Shown in pieces: positions 55,195 through 64,000 of a stretch of 64,000 nt of DNA. The position numbers and the translations under genes are program-made. The notes beneath the pieces are model-generated. The model was not told the DNA's origin, did no database searches, and saw only the letters and a list, made by a program, of their open reading frames with translations. The stretch spans positions 58,526 to 122,525 of the forward strand of contig JAWKHX010000016.1 of assembly GCA_041394605.1 (NCBI GenBank), written 5' to 3'. The stretch comes from UBA668 sp041394605 (GTDB lineage: Bacteria; Actinomycetota; Acidimicrobiia; Acidimicrobiales; Ilumatobacteraceae). Numbering within the stretch: position 1 is the first letter of the stretch; each line of letters begins with the position of its first letter.

Positions 55195-56550
55195 ATGTTG
55201 CGCCTGTACGACACTGCCACTCGTGAGGTCCGCGAGCTCGCCATGCGCGAGCCCGGCACGGTGAGCATGTACCTGTGCGGGCCCACGGTCTACGGGCCGC
55301 CGCACCTCGGCCACGGCCGGGCCACGCTGGTGTACGACGTGCTGCGCCGCTACCTGGAGTGGACGGGCATCCGGGTGCGCCTGGTCAGCAACATCACCGA
55401 CATCGACGACAAGATCATCGAGCGGGCCAACCGCGAGGCCCGCCCGTGGCAGGACATCACCCACCGCTGCGAAGACGTGTGGTTCCAGGCCATGGGCCGG
55501 CTGGGCGTCGCCCGCCCCACCGACGTGCCGCACGCCACCGAGTACGTGGAGCAGATGGTGGCGATGATCGGCCAGCTGGTGGAGATCGGCCGTGCCTACC
55601 CGACGGACGACGGCGTGTACCTCAGCGTGGAGACCGTGGAGGACTACGGCCTGCTGGCCAACCAGTCGCTCGACGACCTGCTCGCCGGCGGCGGCGAGCG
55701 CGAGGTGTACGGCGCCGAGCAGAAGCGCCACCCGGCAGACTTCGCGCTGTGGAAGCTGTCCAAGCCGGGCGAGCCGTCGTGGCCGTCCCCGTGGGGTGAC
55801 GGCCGGCCGGGCTGGCACAGCGAGTGCGTGGTGATGAGCCTGGACCTCCTGGGCGAGGGCTTCGACCTCCACTGCGGCGGCATGGACCTCAAGTTCCCGC
55901 ACCACGAGAACGAGCGCGCCCAGGCCGTGGCGCTGGGCAAGCGGTTCGCCAACCACTGGATGCACAACGGCTTCGTGGTGGACGCCGAGGGCGAGAAGAT
56001 GTCCAAGAGCCTCGGCAACGTCGCCAACCTGCTGGACCTGGTGGAGCACTACGACCCGCGGGCCTACCGGATGCTGCTGCTGCAGTCCCACTACCGCGGC
56101 CCGGTGGCCGTGGGGCAGGACAACATCGACGCATCGGTGAAGGCCCTCGCCGGGCTGGACGCTTTCGCGGCCCGTACCGCGGGTGTGGCCGGCGCTGAAC
56201 CCGACGGCGACGTGCTGGCCCGCTTCCGCGACCGGATGGACGACGACCTGGACACGCCCGCCGCCATGGCGCTGTTGTTCGACACCGTGCGCCGGGCCAA
56301 CGCCGCGCTCGATGCAGGCGGCGCCGAGGCTGCCTCGCTGGTGGCCGCCGTGCACGAGATGTGCACCGCCGTGGGCCTGGAACTGAAGGCCGGCGGCGAC
56401 GTGCCGGCGGAGGCCGCGGCCAAGGCCGCCGCGCTGGACGCCGCCCGTGCAGCCAAGGACTACGCGGCCGCGGATGCCCTGCGTGCAGAGTTGCAGGCCG
56501 ACGGCTGGACCGTCGAGACCACCAAGGCCGGCACCACCCTCCGCCGCTGA
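55195..56550 (+). CDS. cysS: Cysteinyl-tRNA synthetase
   Basis: 451 aa. The class I HxGH motif is PPHLGHGRATLVYDVL. The zinc ligands include C28 in YLCGPTVYG, the Cys in HSECVVM and FPHHENE. EKMSKSLGN (KMSKS) is at about residue 266. The C-terminal helical domain and a DGWTVE tail are normal for bacterial CysRS. The MshC ligase of mycothiol synthesis is a paralogue but lacks this C-terminal domain, so CysS is preferred. A terminator lies just upstream, so it has its own promoter. Confidence 0.96.
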   Translation: MLRLYDTATREVRELAMREPGTVSMYLCGPTVYGPPHLGHGRATLVYDVLRRYLEWTGIRVRLVSNITDIDDKIIERANREARPWQDITHRCEDVWFQAMGRLGVARPTDVPHATEYVEQMVAMIGQLVEIGRAYPTDDGVYLSVETVEDYGLLANQSLDDLLAGGGEREVYGAEQKRHPADFALWKLSKPGEPSWPSPWGDGRPGWHSECVVMSLDLLGEGFDLHCGGMDLKFPHHENERAQAVALGKRFANHWMHNGFVVDAEGEKMSKSLGNVANLLDLVEHYDPRAYRMLLLQSHYRGPVAVGQDNIDASVKALAGLDAFAARTAGVAGAEPDGDVLARFRDRMDDDLDTPAAMALLFDTVRRANAALDAGGAEAASLVAAVHEMCTAVGLELKAGGDVPAEAAAKAAALDAARAAKDYAAADALRAELQADGWTVETTKAGTTLRR

Positions 56551-56579
56551 CCGGCTTCCAGCCGATAGAACGGTCCCTC

Positions 56580-57770
56580 GTGTCGGCCCGTGAACGCGCC
56601 CCGTTGCCGAAGGGCTACTGGACGATCTGGACCACCGTGGCCCTGGATCTGGTGGGGTTCGGCATCGTCGTGCCGATCCTCGGGGTGTACGCAGAGCGGT
56701 TCGGCGCATCCGGCTATGCCGTGGGTTGGCTGTTCGCCACGTTCTCGCTGGCCCAACTGGTGTGCGCCCCGTTGCTCGGGCGTCTGTCCGACCGCATCGG
56801 CCGCAAGCCGGTCATCATCATCTCGCTGGTCGGCACGGCCATCGGCAGCTTCGTCACCGGCGCAGCCGGGGCGTTGTGGGTGCTGTTCCTCGGGCGGATC
56901 ATCGACGGCGCCAGCGGGGCCAGCCTGGCGGTGGCGCAGGCAGCGGTGGCCGACATCGCCGAGCCCGAGCGCCGGCCCCCACTGGTGGGCATGCTCGGCG
57001 CGGCGTTCGGGGTGGGCTTCGTGCTCGGCCCGGCCATTGGCGGCCTGGCGGCGCTGGGTGGCCCGCACGTGCCGTTCTACGTGGCTGCGGCCCTGGCGGC
57101 CATCAACGCGGTGGCGGCGATCATCCGCCTGCCGGAGACCCGCAAGCCGGACCGCACCGCCGCTGCGGCCGCCCGCCGCCGGTTCGCCGTGCCGGGCCAG
57201 CCGGCACTGCGCCACCTGGCCATCGTCGGGTTCCTCACCACGTTCGCGTTCGTCGCCTTCGAGGCCACGTTCTCGCTGTTCGGCAAGGCCCGGTTCGGGC
57301 TCACCGAGGGTTCCACCGCGGTCGTCTTCCTGGGCATCGGCCTGGTGCTCATCGCCGTGCAGGGCGGCGGGTTCGCCAAGATCGCCGCCCGCGTCCCGAT
57401 CACCCGGGTGTACACGGCCGGTCTTGGCCTGGTGGTGGTGGGTCTGGTGGTGGTCGGCGTGTCGGAGGTCTGGCCACTGCTGATCGCCGGCCTCCTCCTC
57501 CTCTCGCTCGGCCAGGGCGTGGCCTCGCCGTCGCTGATCGAGATGGTCAACCGCACCGCCGGCGAGGACCGCCGCGGCGAGGCGATGGGCTTCCAGCAGT
57601 CCGCCACCGCGTTCGGGCGGGTGCTCGGGCCGCCGTTGGCCGGTTCCGCCTACGACCGCATCGGCGTGTGGAGCCCGATGGTGTTCGGCGGGGCGGTCAC
57701 CGCCGCAGCGCTGGTGCTGGTGGTGGTGGTGTGGCGGATGCACGGCTCGATGACCACCCAATCGGCCTGA
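56580..57770 (+). CDS. Major facilitator superfamily transporter
   Basis: 396 aa from GTG 56580. Twelve hydrophobic stretches, starting IWTTVALDLVGFGIVVPILGVY. The MFS loop motif GRLSDRIGRKPVIIISL lies between helices 2 and 3, with GRIIDGASGAS and GPAIGGLAALGG in helix 5, typical of drug:proton antiporters (TetA-like). A second copy of the loop motif is weaker. The substrate cannot be told. It is 29 bp after cysS and may be co-transcribed. Confidence 0.9.
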   Translation: MSARERAPLPKGYWTIWTTVALDLVGFGIVVPILGVYAERFGASGYAVGWLFATFSLAQLVCAPLLGRLSDRIGRKPVIIISLVGTAIGSFVTGAAGALWVLFLGRIIDGASGASLAVAQAAVADIAEPERRPPLVGMLGAAFGVGFVLGPAIGGLAALGGPHVPFYVAAALAAINAVAAIIRLPETRKPDRTAAAAARRRFAVPGQPALRHLAIVGFLTTFAFVAFEATFSLFGKARFGLTEGSTAVVFLGIGLVLIAVQGGGFAKIAARVPITRVYTAGLGLVVVGLVVVGVSEVWPLLIAGLLLLSLGQGVASPSLIEMVNRTAGEDRRGEAMGFQQSATAFGRVLGPPLAGSAYDRIGVWSPMVFGGAVTAAALVLVVVVWRMHGSMTTQSA

Positions 57771-57792
57771 CCGCCTGCGAAACTTGCACATC

Positions 57793-59942
57793 GTGGCCGA
57801 CGTGACCGAACACCCCGCGCTCGACCGGCTGCAACGGCTGGAGCGGCTGGAGCGCCGCCCGTCGGGCACCGCCGCGGCCCGGCCCGCTGGCCCGCCGAAG
57901 ATGGGCTACCAGCCCACGCTGGACGGGGTGCGCGCCGTCTCGGTGATCGCCGTGATGCTCTACCACGCCGGGTTCTCCTGGGCGCACGGCGGGTTCTTCG
58001 GGGTGGAGGTCTTCTTCGTCGTCTCCGGCTTCCTCATCACCTCCCTGCTCATCGAGGAGCACGACGGCAGCGGCAAGGTCGGCCTCGGCCAGTTCTACCT
58101 GCGCCGCGCCCGCCGCCTGCTGCCGGCACTGTTCACCGTGCTGATCGCCGTCGGCGTCTGGGCAGTGTTCTGGGGTTCCACCGAGCAGCAGGTGGCGCTG
58201 CGCCGGGACTACCCGTGGGGCATCGGCTACCTGGCCAACTGGGGTGCCATCTTCTCCCAGGGCTCGTACTGGGGGGCGGGCGCGCCGAAGTTGCTGCGCC
58301 ACCTGTGGAGCCTGGCGGTGGAGGAGCAGTGGTACCTGCTGTGGCCGCTGACGTTCATCGCCATCCGCAAGGGCAGCCGGGGCGGCGCCCGCGCCAACGA
58401 GCGCATCGCGTCGCGGCTGGCCATGGTGGCCATCGCCGTCATGGTCGGCACGTCGCTGGCGCAGGCGTTCCACTGGGCCAGCAGCAACGCGCTCTACCTC
58501 TCCACCATCACCCGCTCCAGCGGCCTGCTGCTGGGCGCCGCCATGGCATTCGTATGGCGGCCGTGGCGGCGGGTGGGTAAGCGGGCGGCCAACGGCGCCG
58601 CGCCACCGCTGGGGCCGGCCGCGGCCGTGGCGGTGCTGGTGCTGGCCGCGATGGTGGTGGTTGGCCGGGTGGACAGGGCCGCCACGTACCTGTGGCAGTT
58701 GCCGCTGGTCACCATCGCCTCGGCCGTGCTGGTGGCCGTGGTGGTGCACCCGTGGGCCACGGGTCCGCGGGCCATCTTCGGCTGGCAGCCGCTGGTGGAG
58801 ATCGGCAAGCGCTCCTACGGCTTGTACCTGTGGAGTTGGCCGATCAGCGCCATGGTGGGCGCCGACGAGGGGTCGTTCACCAAGTTCCTGCTGGCGATGG
58901 CCATCACCATCCCGGTCAGCGAGGCCTGCTACCGGCTGATCGAGGCGCCGATCCGCCGGGGCGCGCTGGGCCGGTGGTGGAAGGCTCGCGAGCGGCGCGA
59001 CTGGAACACGACCACGCTCCAGGGTGCGGTGGCTGCCGTGGCGCTGGTGGTGCCGCTGACCCTGTTCTTCGCCGACCGGCCCGCCGTGTTCGACCCCGCG
59101 GCCGACGCCGGCAACAGCGACGTGGTGTTCGACCCCACTGCGGTGGCCGGTGCCGCCACGTCCACGGTGCCCTCCTCGGTCGTGCAGGAGACCGTTCCGT
59201 CGTCCGCCGCGGACACCACGGCGGCGGCCTCCACCACCGCTGCGGCGCCGGTCACCACCGCTGCGTCGTTGCCCCGCCGGGTGGTGATCGTCGGTGACTC
59301 CACCGCCCACTCGTTGGCGATCAACCTGCCGAGTGGCATCGAGGGCACGTTCACCATCGGTGACGGCTCCGTGGAGGGCTGCAGTGTCTACGACAGCGGC
59401 AAGGGTGTCTCCACCCGTCCGTACACGCGCACGTTCGACAACTGCGCCGGCTGGTCGGACAAGTGGGTGTCGGCGGCGCAGTCGGTGAACGCCGAGGTGG
59501 CACTGGTGGTGCTCGGGGCGTGGGACGTGTTCGACGTGCAGACCGCAGACGGCCAGACGCTGGCGTTCGGCACGCCGGCCAACGACCAGCGGTTCATGGC
59601 GGGCGTGCAGGAGGGATCGACAAGCTGAGCGCCATCGGCGTGAAGGTGGCGCTGCTGGAGATCCCGTGCATGCGCCCGCAGGACGTGCAGGGCGCCGGTG
59701 TGCCGGCGCTGCCCGAGCGCGGCGACGACGCCCGGGTCGCGCATCTCAACGACCTCCTCCGCCAGGTGGCCGCGGCCAACCCGGCCACGACGACGTTCGT
59801 CAACGGGCCGGCCGAGTACTGCGCCGACCCGGCCATCGCCGCCGACCTGGCCTACCGGTGGGACGGCGTGCACGCCTACAAGCCCGGCGCCAAGCTGACC
59901 TTCGAGGCCGCGGCGGCGCAGCTGCTGGCGATCCCGGTTTAG
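57793..59942 (+). CDS. Acyltransferase-3/SGNH (OafA/YrhL-like) protein, frameshift near 59612
   Basis: About 715 aa after correction. Residues about 40-400 are the acyltransferase-3 membrane domain: LDGVRAVSVIAVMLYHAG, FFGVEVFFVVSGFLITSLL, RRARRLLPALF, LWSLAVEEQWYLLWPL, GKRSYGLYLWSWPI. A periplasmic linker leads to an SGNH domain (RRVVIVGDSTAHSLAINL, GDS block I). The frame is lost after VQEG and continues IDKLSAIGVKVALLEIP, with the block V-like YRWDGVHAYKPGA at the end. One missing base in a G run joins them. Such proteins acylate cell-surface glycans. The start is GTG 57793, or TTG 57784. Confidence 0.88.
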
Positions 59943-62051
59943 TCAGTCGCGGTGGTCCGCCTCGCAGGCGGCGCCGTCGCACACGTCGATCAGCGTGTCG
60001 TCGAACAGGAACGCCGCCTTCTGGATGCGCACGTCGGGGTCGGCTCGCGGGTCCTCGTGGGAGTCGTCACCCTCGCGCGGTGGCACGTTCTCGATCGGGA
60101 TCGGTGCCATGCCGCTGTCCCACACGATGATCGCCGACCCGTCGGACGGGTACTCCACGCTCTCCAGGCCCCAGCCCGGCTCCTTCTCCGCCCAGCGGGT
60201 GTCCATGGCCACCGGCCGATGGATGGGGATGCCCATCGTGCGGGCGGCCACCAGCGCCGACAGTTCGGTCACCTGGTGGTCGCCGTAGGCGACGTCCAGC
60301 AGCACGGTCTTGGCCGGGGTGCCGGGGTAGGGATCCGAGGTGACGTGCTGCACGTAGCCGGCGCCCTCGCCGCGGTCCCACAGCATCTGGACGATGGCGA
60401 AGATGACGGTGCGGTCGGCGTCGTTCGGGTAGGCCGGCTGCATGATCGCCTCGTAGGTGTCGAAGTCCACCGAGCGGGGCAGCAGCAGCGAGTAGTTCAT
60501 GCCCGGCACGCCCAGCACGGCGCGCTCGATGTCGGGCGACAGGGCGGCCAGCGCCATGCCCATGATCCCGCCCTGGCTGTTGCCGTCGTAGTCCAGATGG
60601 CTGGTGTCGATGAGGGGCGTGCCGTCGGGCCGCTGGAAGTTGGGGTCGTCGCCCAGGCCGCCGGGCCGGGTCATCAGCCGGCCGAGGAAGATCTGGTTGA
60701 GGAAGCCCTGCTGCATCCGGTCGGCCATCGTGTCGAACGTGCTGAAGTTAGTGAGCGTGGCAGCGGCGTTGCCGATGTCGTCCTCGCTCATCCCGGCCCA
60801 CTTGGTGGCGCAGTGCACCACGTTGTGCTCGTTGCTCATCGCCCGCACGTTGCCGGCGTTGATCTCGTCGTTGCTGCCGAGCAGGCCGTGGCCGTACTGC
60901 ACGAGGTGAGCGGGTTCGGTGCCATCCATGGTGGCGACGCTGATGTTGCAGACGAAGCCGGCCTCCACGGTGCCGTTCTGCTCGGGAAGGCTGTCCACCG
61001 CGTCGCTGGCGTAGTTGAAGGCGTTGCCGGGGCCACCGTCGCCGGTGAGGTAGTTGGGCACCGTGAACGTGCCCTCCACCTGCAGGGCGATGTTGTCCGA
61101 GCTGTTCGGGGTGACCGCAGTGACGGTGTAGGCGGGGGCGCTGTCGCCCAGTTGGGCGAGCGCCTCGTCGCGGATGTGCAGCATGCGCCCGGCGATGCTG
61201 TCGGCGCTGGCCACCGTGAAGCTCCACGCCAGTTGCAGGTCGGCCGCCGTTGCGGCGGACGCGCCGGTGACGGCTTCGATGGCCGCGTCCATGTCGGCCC
61301 GGCGGCTCTCGAACCAGTCGGAGTCCGTGGTGGTGGCGGAGCGGTAGAGCTCGAAGTCGGGGTCCACCGGAAGGGTGCCGCCATCGGCGTCCACCAGGCC
61401 GCGCAGCCCGATGGCGAACGTGTGGCCCTCGGGCAGGCTGATGGCCGGGCGGATGGTGAGCAGGCGGTCGGCGGCGTCCACGGCGTGGGCGTCCATCTCG
61501 GCCCACAGGGGGACGCGCTCGCCAGTGGTCTCGTCCACGAGGACGATGGGGGAGTCGTCGGCGAGCGATGCACCGATGTCGGTCCACATGGGCAGATTGG
61601 ATGCCTCGGCGTCGAGGCCGGCGAGGTACACCAGCATCGGCGAGTTGGGGCTGAACCCGTCGTTGCGGTTCCACTCCGTCATGTCCATGGTGATGCCGTC
61701 GGCGTTGGAGAGCACGTCCGGCAGGGCCACCCGCTTGCCGGTGTCGGTGGCGCTGTCGGCCACGGTGACCCAGTCGCTGGGGTAGGGCAGATAGCACCCG
61801 CTGTCGGCGGCCAGGCCGTCGTTCAGGTAGTCGCACTCGGGGCGGGCCGCGCCGCCTTCAGTTCGTCGAGCCGGGCCTGGGCTTCGATGCTCAACTCCGG
61901 CGCAGTCGCCTCGGTGGTCTCCGGCGCTGCCGTGGTGCCGGCCGCGAGCCGTGGTTGCCGGCGCCGCCGTGGTGTCGCTGGTGCTGCTGTCGTCGCTGCA
62001 CGCCACCAGCAGCAGGCAGACGCCCACCAGCCCCGCACTGATCCGCTTCAT
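59943..62051 (-). CDS. Lipoprotein alpha/beta-hydrolase (esterase)
   Basis: 702 aa. The lipobox LLVAC is at residues 14-18. A Thr/Ala linker is followed by an exported hydrolase: CDYLNDGLAADSGCYLPYPSDWVTV opens the domain, DYDGNSQGGIMGMALAALSP carries the GxSxGG nucleophile Ser, LLDVAYGDHQVTELSA a likely catalytic His, and the final part has CDGAACEADH. Between residues 36 and 70 the sequence reads as frame-shifted; the adjacent frame carries the natural-looking ELSIEAQARLDELKAA. Two compensating single-base errors are implied. The family resembles large secreted lipases/esterases of marine and soil bacteria. It abuts the convergent acyltransferase gene exactly. Confidence 0.78.
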   Translation of the reverse strand: MKRISAGLVGVCLLLVACSDDSSTSDTTAAPATTARGRHHGSAGDHRGDCAGVEHRSPGPARRTEGGAARPECDYLNDGLAADSGCYLPYPSDWVTVADSATDTGKRVALPDVLSNADGITMDMTEWNRNDGFSPNSPMLVYLAGLDAEASNLPMWTDIGASLADDSPIVLVDETTGERVPLWAEMDAHAVDAADRLLTIRPAISLPEGHTFAIGLRGLVDADGGTLPVDPDFELYRSATTTDSDWFESRRADMDAAIEAVTGASAATAADLQLAWSFTVASADSIAGRMLHIRDEALAQLGDSAPAYTVTAVTPNSSDNIALQVEGTFTVPNYLTGDGGPGNAFNYASDAVDSLPEQNGTVEAGFVCNISVATMDGTEPAHLVQYGHGLLGSNDEINAGNVRAMSNEHNVVHCATKWAGMSEDDIGNAAATLTNFSTFDTMADRMQQGFLNQIFLGRLMTRPGGLGDDPNFQRPDGTPLIDTSHLDYDGNSQGGIMGMALAALSPDIERAVLGVPGMNYSLLLPRSVDFDTYEAIMQPAYPNDADRTVIFAIVQMLWDRGEGAGYVQHVTSDPYPGTPAKTVLLDVAYGDHQVTELSALVAARTMGIPIHRPVAMDTRWAEKEPGWGLESVEYPSDGSAIIVWDSGMAPIPIENVPPREGDDSHEDPRADPDVRIQKAAFLFDDTLIDVCDGAACEADHRD

Positions 62052-62140
62052 GGTCTCCCCTCCGTGTCGAACGCGCTCGACCGGCTCACTCTGCCACAGC
62101 GGGCCGGACGACCATCGAGTGCGAGGTGGACAGGCTGGGT

Positions 62141-62171
62141 TACCCGCGGGTAGAGTTACTCACTGGTAACT
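62141..62171. promoter_or_regulatory. Two adjacent operator-like palindromes before the acyl-CoA dehydrogenase
   Basis: TACCCGCGGGTA is a perfect 12-bp palindrome (62141-62152). One base later AGTTAC, six bases, GTAACT forms a second (62154-62171). Both sit about 40-70 bp ahead of the start, where a TetR-type fatty-acid regulator would bind. No such regulator is in the window. Confidence 0.6.
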
Positions 62172-62211
62172 TGTTTCGGACCCCCGACACCGTCGCAAAA
62201 GGAGCGCCGCC

Positions 62212-63420
62212 ATGGCCGACTTCTCCCTCAACGAAGACCAGCAGCAGATCCAGAAGTGGGTCCACGACTTCGCCGAGGCGGTCGTCCGCCCGGCCGGCCA
62301 CGAATGGGACGAGGCGGAGGAGTTCCCCTTCCCGATCGTGCAGCAGGCCGCCGAGATCGGCCTGTACGGCTGGGAGTTCATGTTCAACGCCATGAGCGAC
62401 ACGACGGGGCTCACCCTGCCGGTGGCCGTGGAGGAACTGTTCTGGGGCGACGCCGGCATCGGCATGGCCATCATGGGTTCCGGGCTGGCGGCGGCGGGCA
62501 TCGCCGGCAACGGCACGCCCGAGCAGGTGATGGAGTGGGTGCCGCAGTGCTACGGCGACGCCCAGAAGGTGCAGCTCGGTGCGTTCTGCGTCAGCGAGCC
62601 GGACGCCGGTTCCGATGTGTCGAGCCTCCGCACCCGCGCCGTGTACGACGAGGCCAACGACGAGTGGGTGCTGAACGGCACCAAGGCGTGGATCACCAAC
62701 GGCGGCATCGCCGACGTGCACGTGGTGGTCGCCGCGGTGGACCCCGAGCTGAAGGGCCGCGGCCAGGCCTCCTTCGTGATTCCCCCCGGCACGAAGGGCC
62801 TCAGCCAGGGCCAGAAGTACAAGAAGCACGGCATCAAGGCGTCCCACACGGCCGAGGTCGTGCTGGACGACTGCCGCATCCCCGGCCGCTGCCTGCTCGG
62901 CGGCAAGGAGAAGCTGGATGCCAAGCTGGCCCGGGCCCGTGAGGTCGGCTCCACCGGCCAGAAGCAGCCGGCGATGAGCACGTTCGAGGCCACCCGCCCG
63001 ACCGTGGGCGCCCAGGCCCTGGGCATCGCCCGCGCCGCCTACGAGTACTCGCTGGAGTACGCGAAGGAGCGCAAGGCGTTCGGCCGGCCGATCATCATGA
63101 ACCAGGCCATCGCCTTCAAGCTGGCCAACATGATCACCGAGATCGACGCCGCCCGTCTCTTGATCTGGCGCGCCGCCTGGCTGGCCCGCAACGGCGGGTA
63201 CAAGAACGGCGAGGGCTCGATGAGCAAGTACAAGGCCAGCGAGGTGGCCGTGCGGGTGACCGAAGAGGCCATCCAGATCCTCGGTGGCTACGGCTACACC
63301 CGCGAGTACCCGGTGGAGCGCTGGCACCGCGACGCCAAGATCCACACGATCTTCGAAGGCACGAGCGAGATCCAGCAGTTGGTGATCTCTCGGGCGATCT
63401 CGGGCCTGCGTATCGAGTGA
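62212..63420 (+). CDS. Acyl-CoA dehydrogenase
   Basis: 402 aa, ATG at 62212 after AAAGGAGCGCC. The family features are FCVSEPDAGSDVSSLRTRA (FAD/substrate region), WVLNGTKAWITNGG, KKHGIKASHTAEVVLDDCRIP, RAAYEYSLEYAKERKAFGRPI, QILGGYGYTREYPVERWHRDAKIHTIFEGTSEIQQLVISRAI. The catalytic Glu in the IFEGTSE loop is present. It oxidises an acyl-CoA to the 2-enoyl-CoA using FAD and passes electrons to ETF. The chain preference is not clear. Adjacent palindromes suggest regulation by a fatty-acid-responsive repressor. Confidence 0.95.
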   Translation: MADFSLNEDQQQIQKWVHDFAEAVVRPAGHEWDEAEEFPFPIVQQAAEIGLYGWEFMFNAMSDTTGLTLPVAVEELFWGDAGIGMAIMGSGLAAAGIAGNGTPEQVMEWVPQCYGDAQKVQLGAFCVSEPDAGSDVSSLRTRAVYDEANDEWVLNGTKAWITNGGIADVHVVVAAVDPELKGRGQASFVIPPGTKGLSQGQKYKKHGIKASHTAEVVLDDCRIPGRCLLGGKEKLDAKLARAREVGSTGQKQPAMSTFEATRPTVGAQALGIARAAYEYSLEYAKERKAFGRPIIMNQAIAFKLANMITEIDAARLLIWRAAWLARNGGYKNGEGSMSKYKASEVAVRVTEEAIQILGGYGYTREYPVERWHRDAKIHTIFEGTSEIQQLVISRAISGLRIE

Positions 63421-63518
63421 ATTGGGCTCGGCGGCGTTGCGTCGCTGAACCTCGCTCACGGCTCATCCCTAGTCATCAGCCCTAGACGCTGTCACACCCC
63501 CGACGTATCGTCGCGGGC

Positions 63519-64000
63519 GTGGCGACGATCCGTGAGAAGCGTCCGGGCGTGTGGGAAGTGCGTGTGTTCACGGGCGCCGACGCGCGTGGACGGCCCACGC
63601 AGATGTCGCGCACGGTGCACGGCGGCAAGCGCGATGCGCAGCGGCTGGCGGCGCAGCTCGAGGCATCGGGTGGGAAGGCGAAGCCGGCCGGCCGTTCGGT
63701 CGGCGACGTGCTCGACGAGTGGGTGAAGCAGAACCTCGACACGTGGGCGCCGTCGTCGGCGCGTGATCAGCAGAGCCGGGTGCGGTCGATCAAGAAGGAC
63801 CAGATCGCCCGGCTACCGCTGGCCCGGCTGACGGTGGCGGACGTGGAGCGATGGCACACGCGCCTGCGGGCGGGTGGCTTGGCCGACCCGGGCATCAAGA
63901 ACCAACACGGTGTGCTGCGCGCTGCGCTGTCGCAGGCGGTGCGGTGGGGTTGGGTGTCGTCGAACGTGGCGTCGCTGGCACGCCTGCGTTCGACCAAGGT
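63519..64000 (+). CDS. Tyrosine recombinase / phage-type integrase, 5' part
   Basis: GTG at 63519; the frame is open to the last base, so the protein continues outside (160 codons visible). It begins MATIREKRPGVWEVRVFTGADARGRPTQ, an Arm-type N-terminal DNA-binding domain (AP2-like). After a short linker the SAM-like core-binding domain follows: GDVLDEWVKQNLDTWAPSSARDQQSRV, IARLPLARLTVADVERW, then NQHGVLRAALSQAVRWGWVSSNVA. The catalytic domain with Arg, His and Tyr would lie beyond the window. It probably belongs to an integrated element. No tRNA or attachment core is visible in the 98 bp before it. Confidence 0.9.
   Translation, partial: MATIREKRPGVWEVRVFTGADARGRPTQMSRTVHGGKRDAQRLAAQLEASGGKAKPAGRSVGDVLDEWVKQNLDTWAPSSARDQQSRVRSIKKDQIARLPLARLTVADVERWHTRLRAGGLADPGIKNQHGVLRAALSQAVRWGWVSSNVASLARLRSTK

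Noticed and set aside
59952..62153. Plus-strand open frame of 733 codons opposite the lipoprotein esterase
   Set aside because: His/Val/Gly/Ala-rich shadow without motifs; the minus-strand esterase has a lipobox and GNSQGG.
63421..63518. Search for a tRNA or attL core next to the integrase
   Set aside because: No cloverleaf or T-loop sequence is visible, and the other end of any element is outside the window.

Overview
The window is about 64 kb of very GC-rich DNA with dense, short-spaced genes, many GTG starts, and many 1-4 nt stop/start overlaps. The gene content points to an actinomycete: a mycofactocin locus, NDMA-type alcohol dehydrogenases, a DUF222/HNH endonuclease, a Streptomyces-type phospholipase A2, CIRCE-controlled groESL, an LCP protein, a RipA-like NlpC/P60 protein, and acyl-CoA/FadD metabolism. 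Acidimicrobiia (Ilumatobacter-like) is my best guess. This is inferred from gene content, not from any database search.

Layout. 1-6.4 kb: the 3' part of a giant repeat/beta-helix surface protein, then three tandem tail-collar (MdpB-like) proteins, a Tat-exported protein and a GNAT. 6.4-16.2 kb: small secreted or hypothetical genes mixed with housekeeping genes (dus, maf, groES-groEL, NUDIX); many of these are split by apparent frameshifts. 16.2-19.2 kb: an epoxide-hydrolase-like enzyme, a VapBC pair and a PLP decarboxylase. 19.3-22.9 kb: a candidate peptide/ABC-export operon (secreted 90-aa peptide, lipoprotein, peptidoglycan-binding adaptor, ATPase, FtsX-type permease). 23-28.4 kb: guaA, an NlpC/P60 hydrolase, and an overlapping trio (APH kinase, dienelactone hydrolase, HAD). 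28.4-31.6 kb: DUF222/HNH and lower-GC accessory genes.

31.6-41.3 kb (minus strand): APH kinase and acyl-CoA synthetase, a glyoxalase, an unusual HAD-GH18 fusion, an OYE/FadH flavoenzyme, plsY, and mftC-mftB-mftA. The 31-aa mycofactocin precursor mftA ends in the canonical IDGMCGVY. 41.3-49.1 kb (plus strand): helD, ornithine cyclodeaminase, then two NDMA-dependent alcohol dehydrogenases followed by a MoxR ATPase and a VWA protein. The ADHs are the expected clients of mycofactocin, so the two loci probably form one redox system. 49.1-59.9 kb: cell-envelope genes (LCP, MscS, L,D-transpeptidase, acyltransferase-SGNH) and aminoacyl-tRNA synthetases (valS, cysS). 60-63.4 kb: a lipoprotein esterase and an acyl-CoA dehydrogenase with operator-like palindromes. 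The last 480 bases open a tyrosine recombinase, suggesting an integrated element begins at the right edge.

Caution: apparent frameshifts cluster at about 6.8-14.7 kb and 59.6-62 kb, and several lie in genes that should be intact (groEL, dus). Sequencing or assembly indels in homopolymer runs are the likeliest cause, and start and end points there are provisional. No tRNA, rRNA, CRISPR array or complete insertion sequence was recognised, and no gene-free stretch exceeds about 300 bases.
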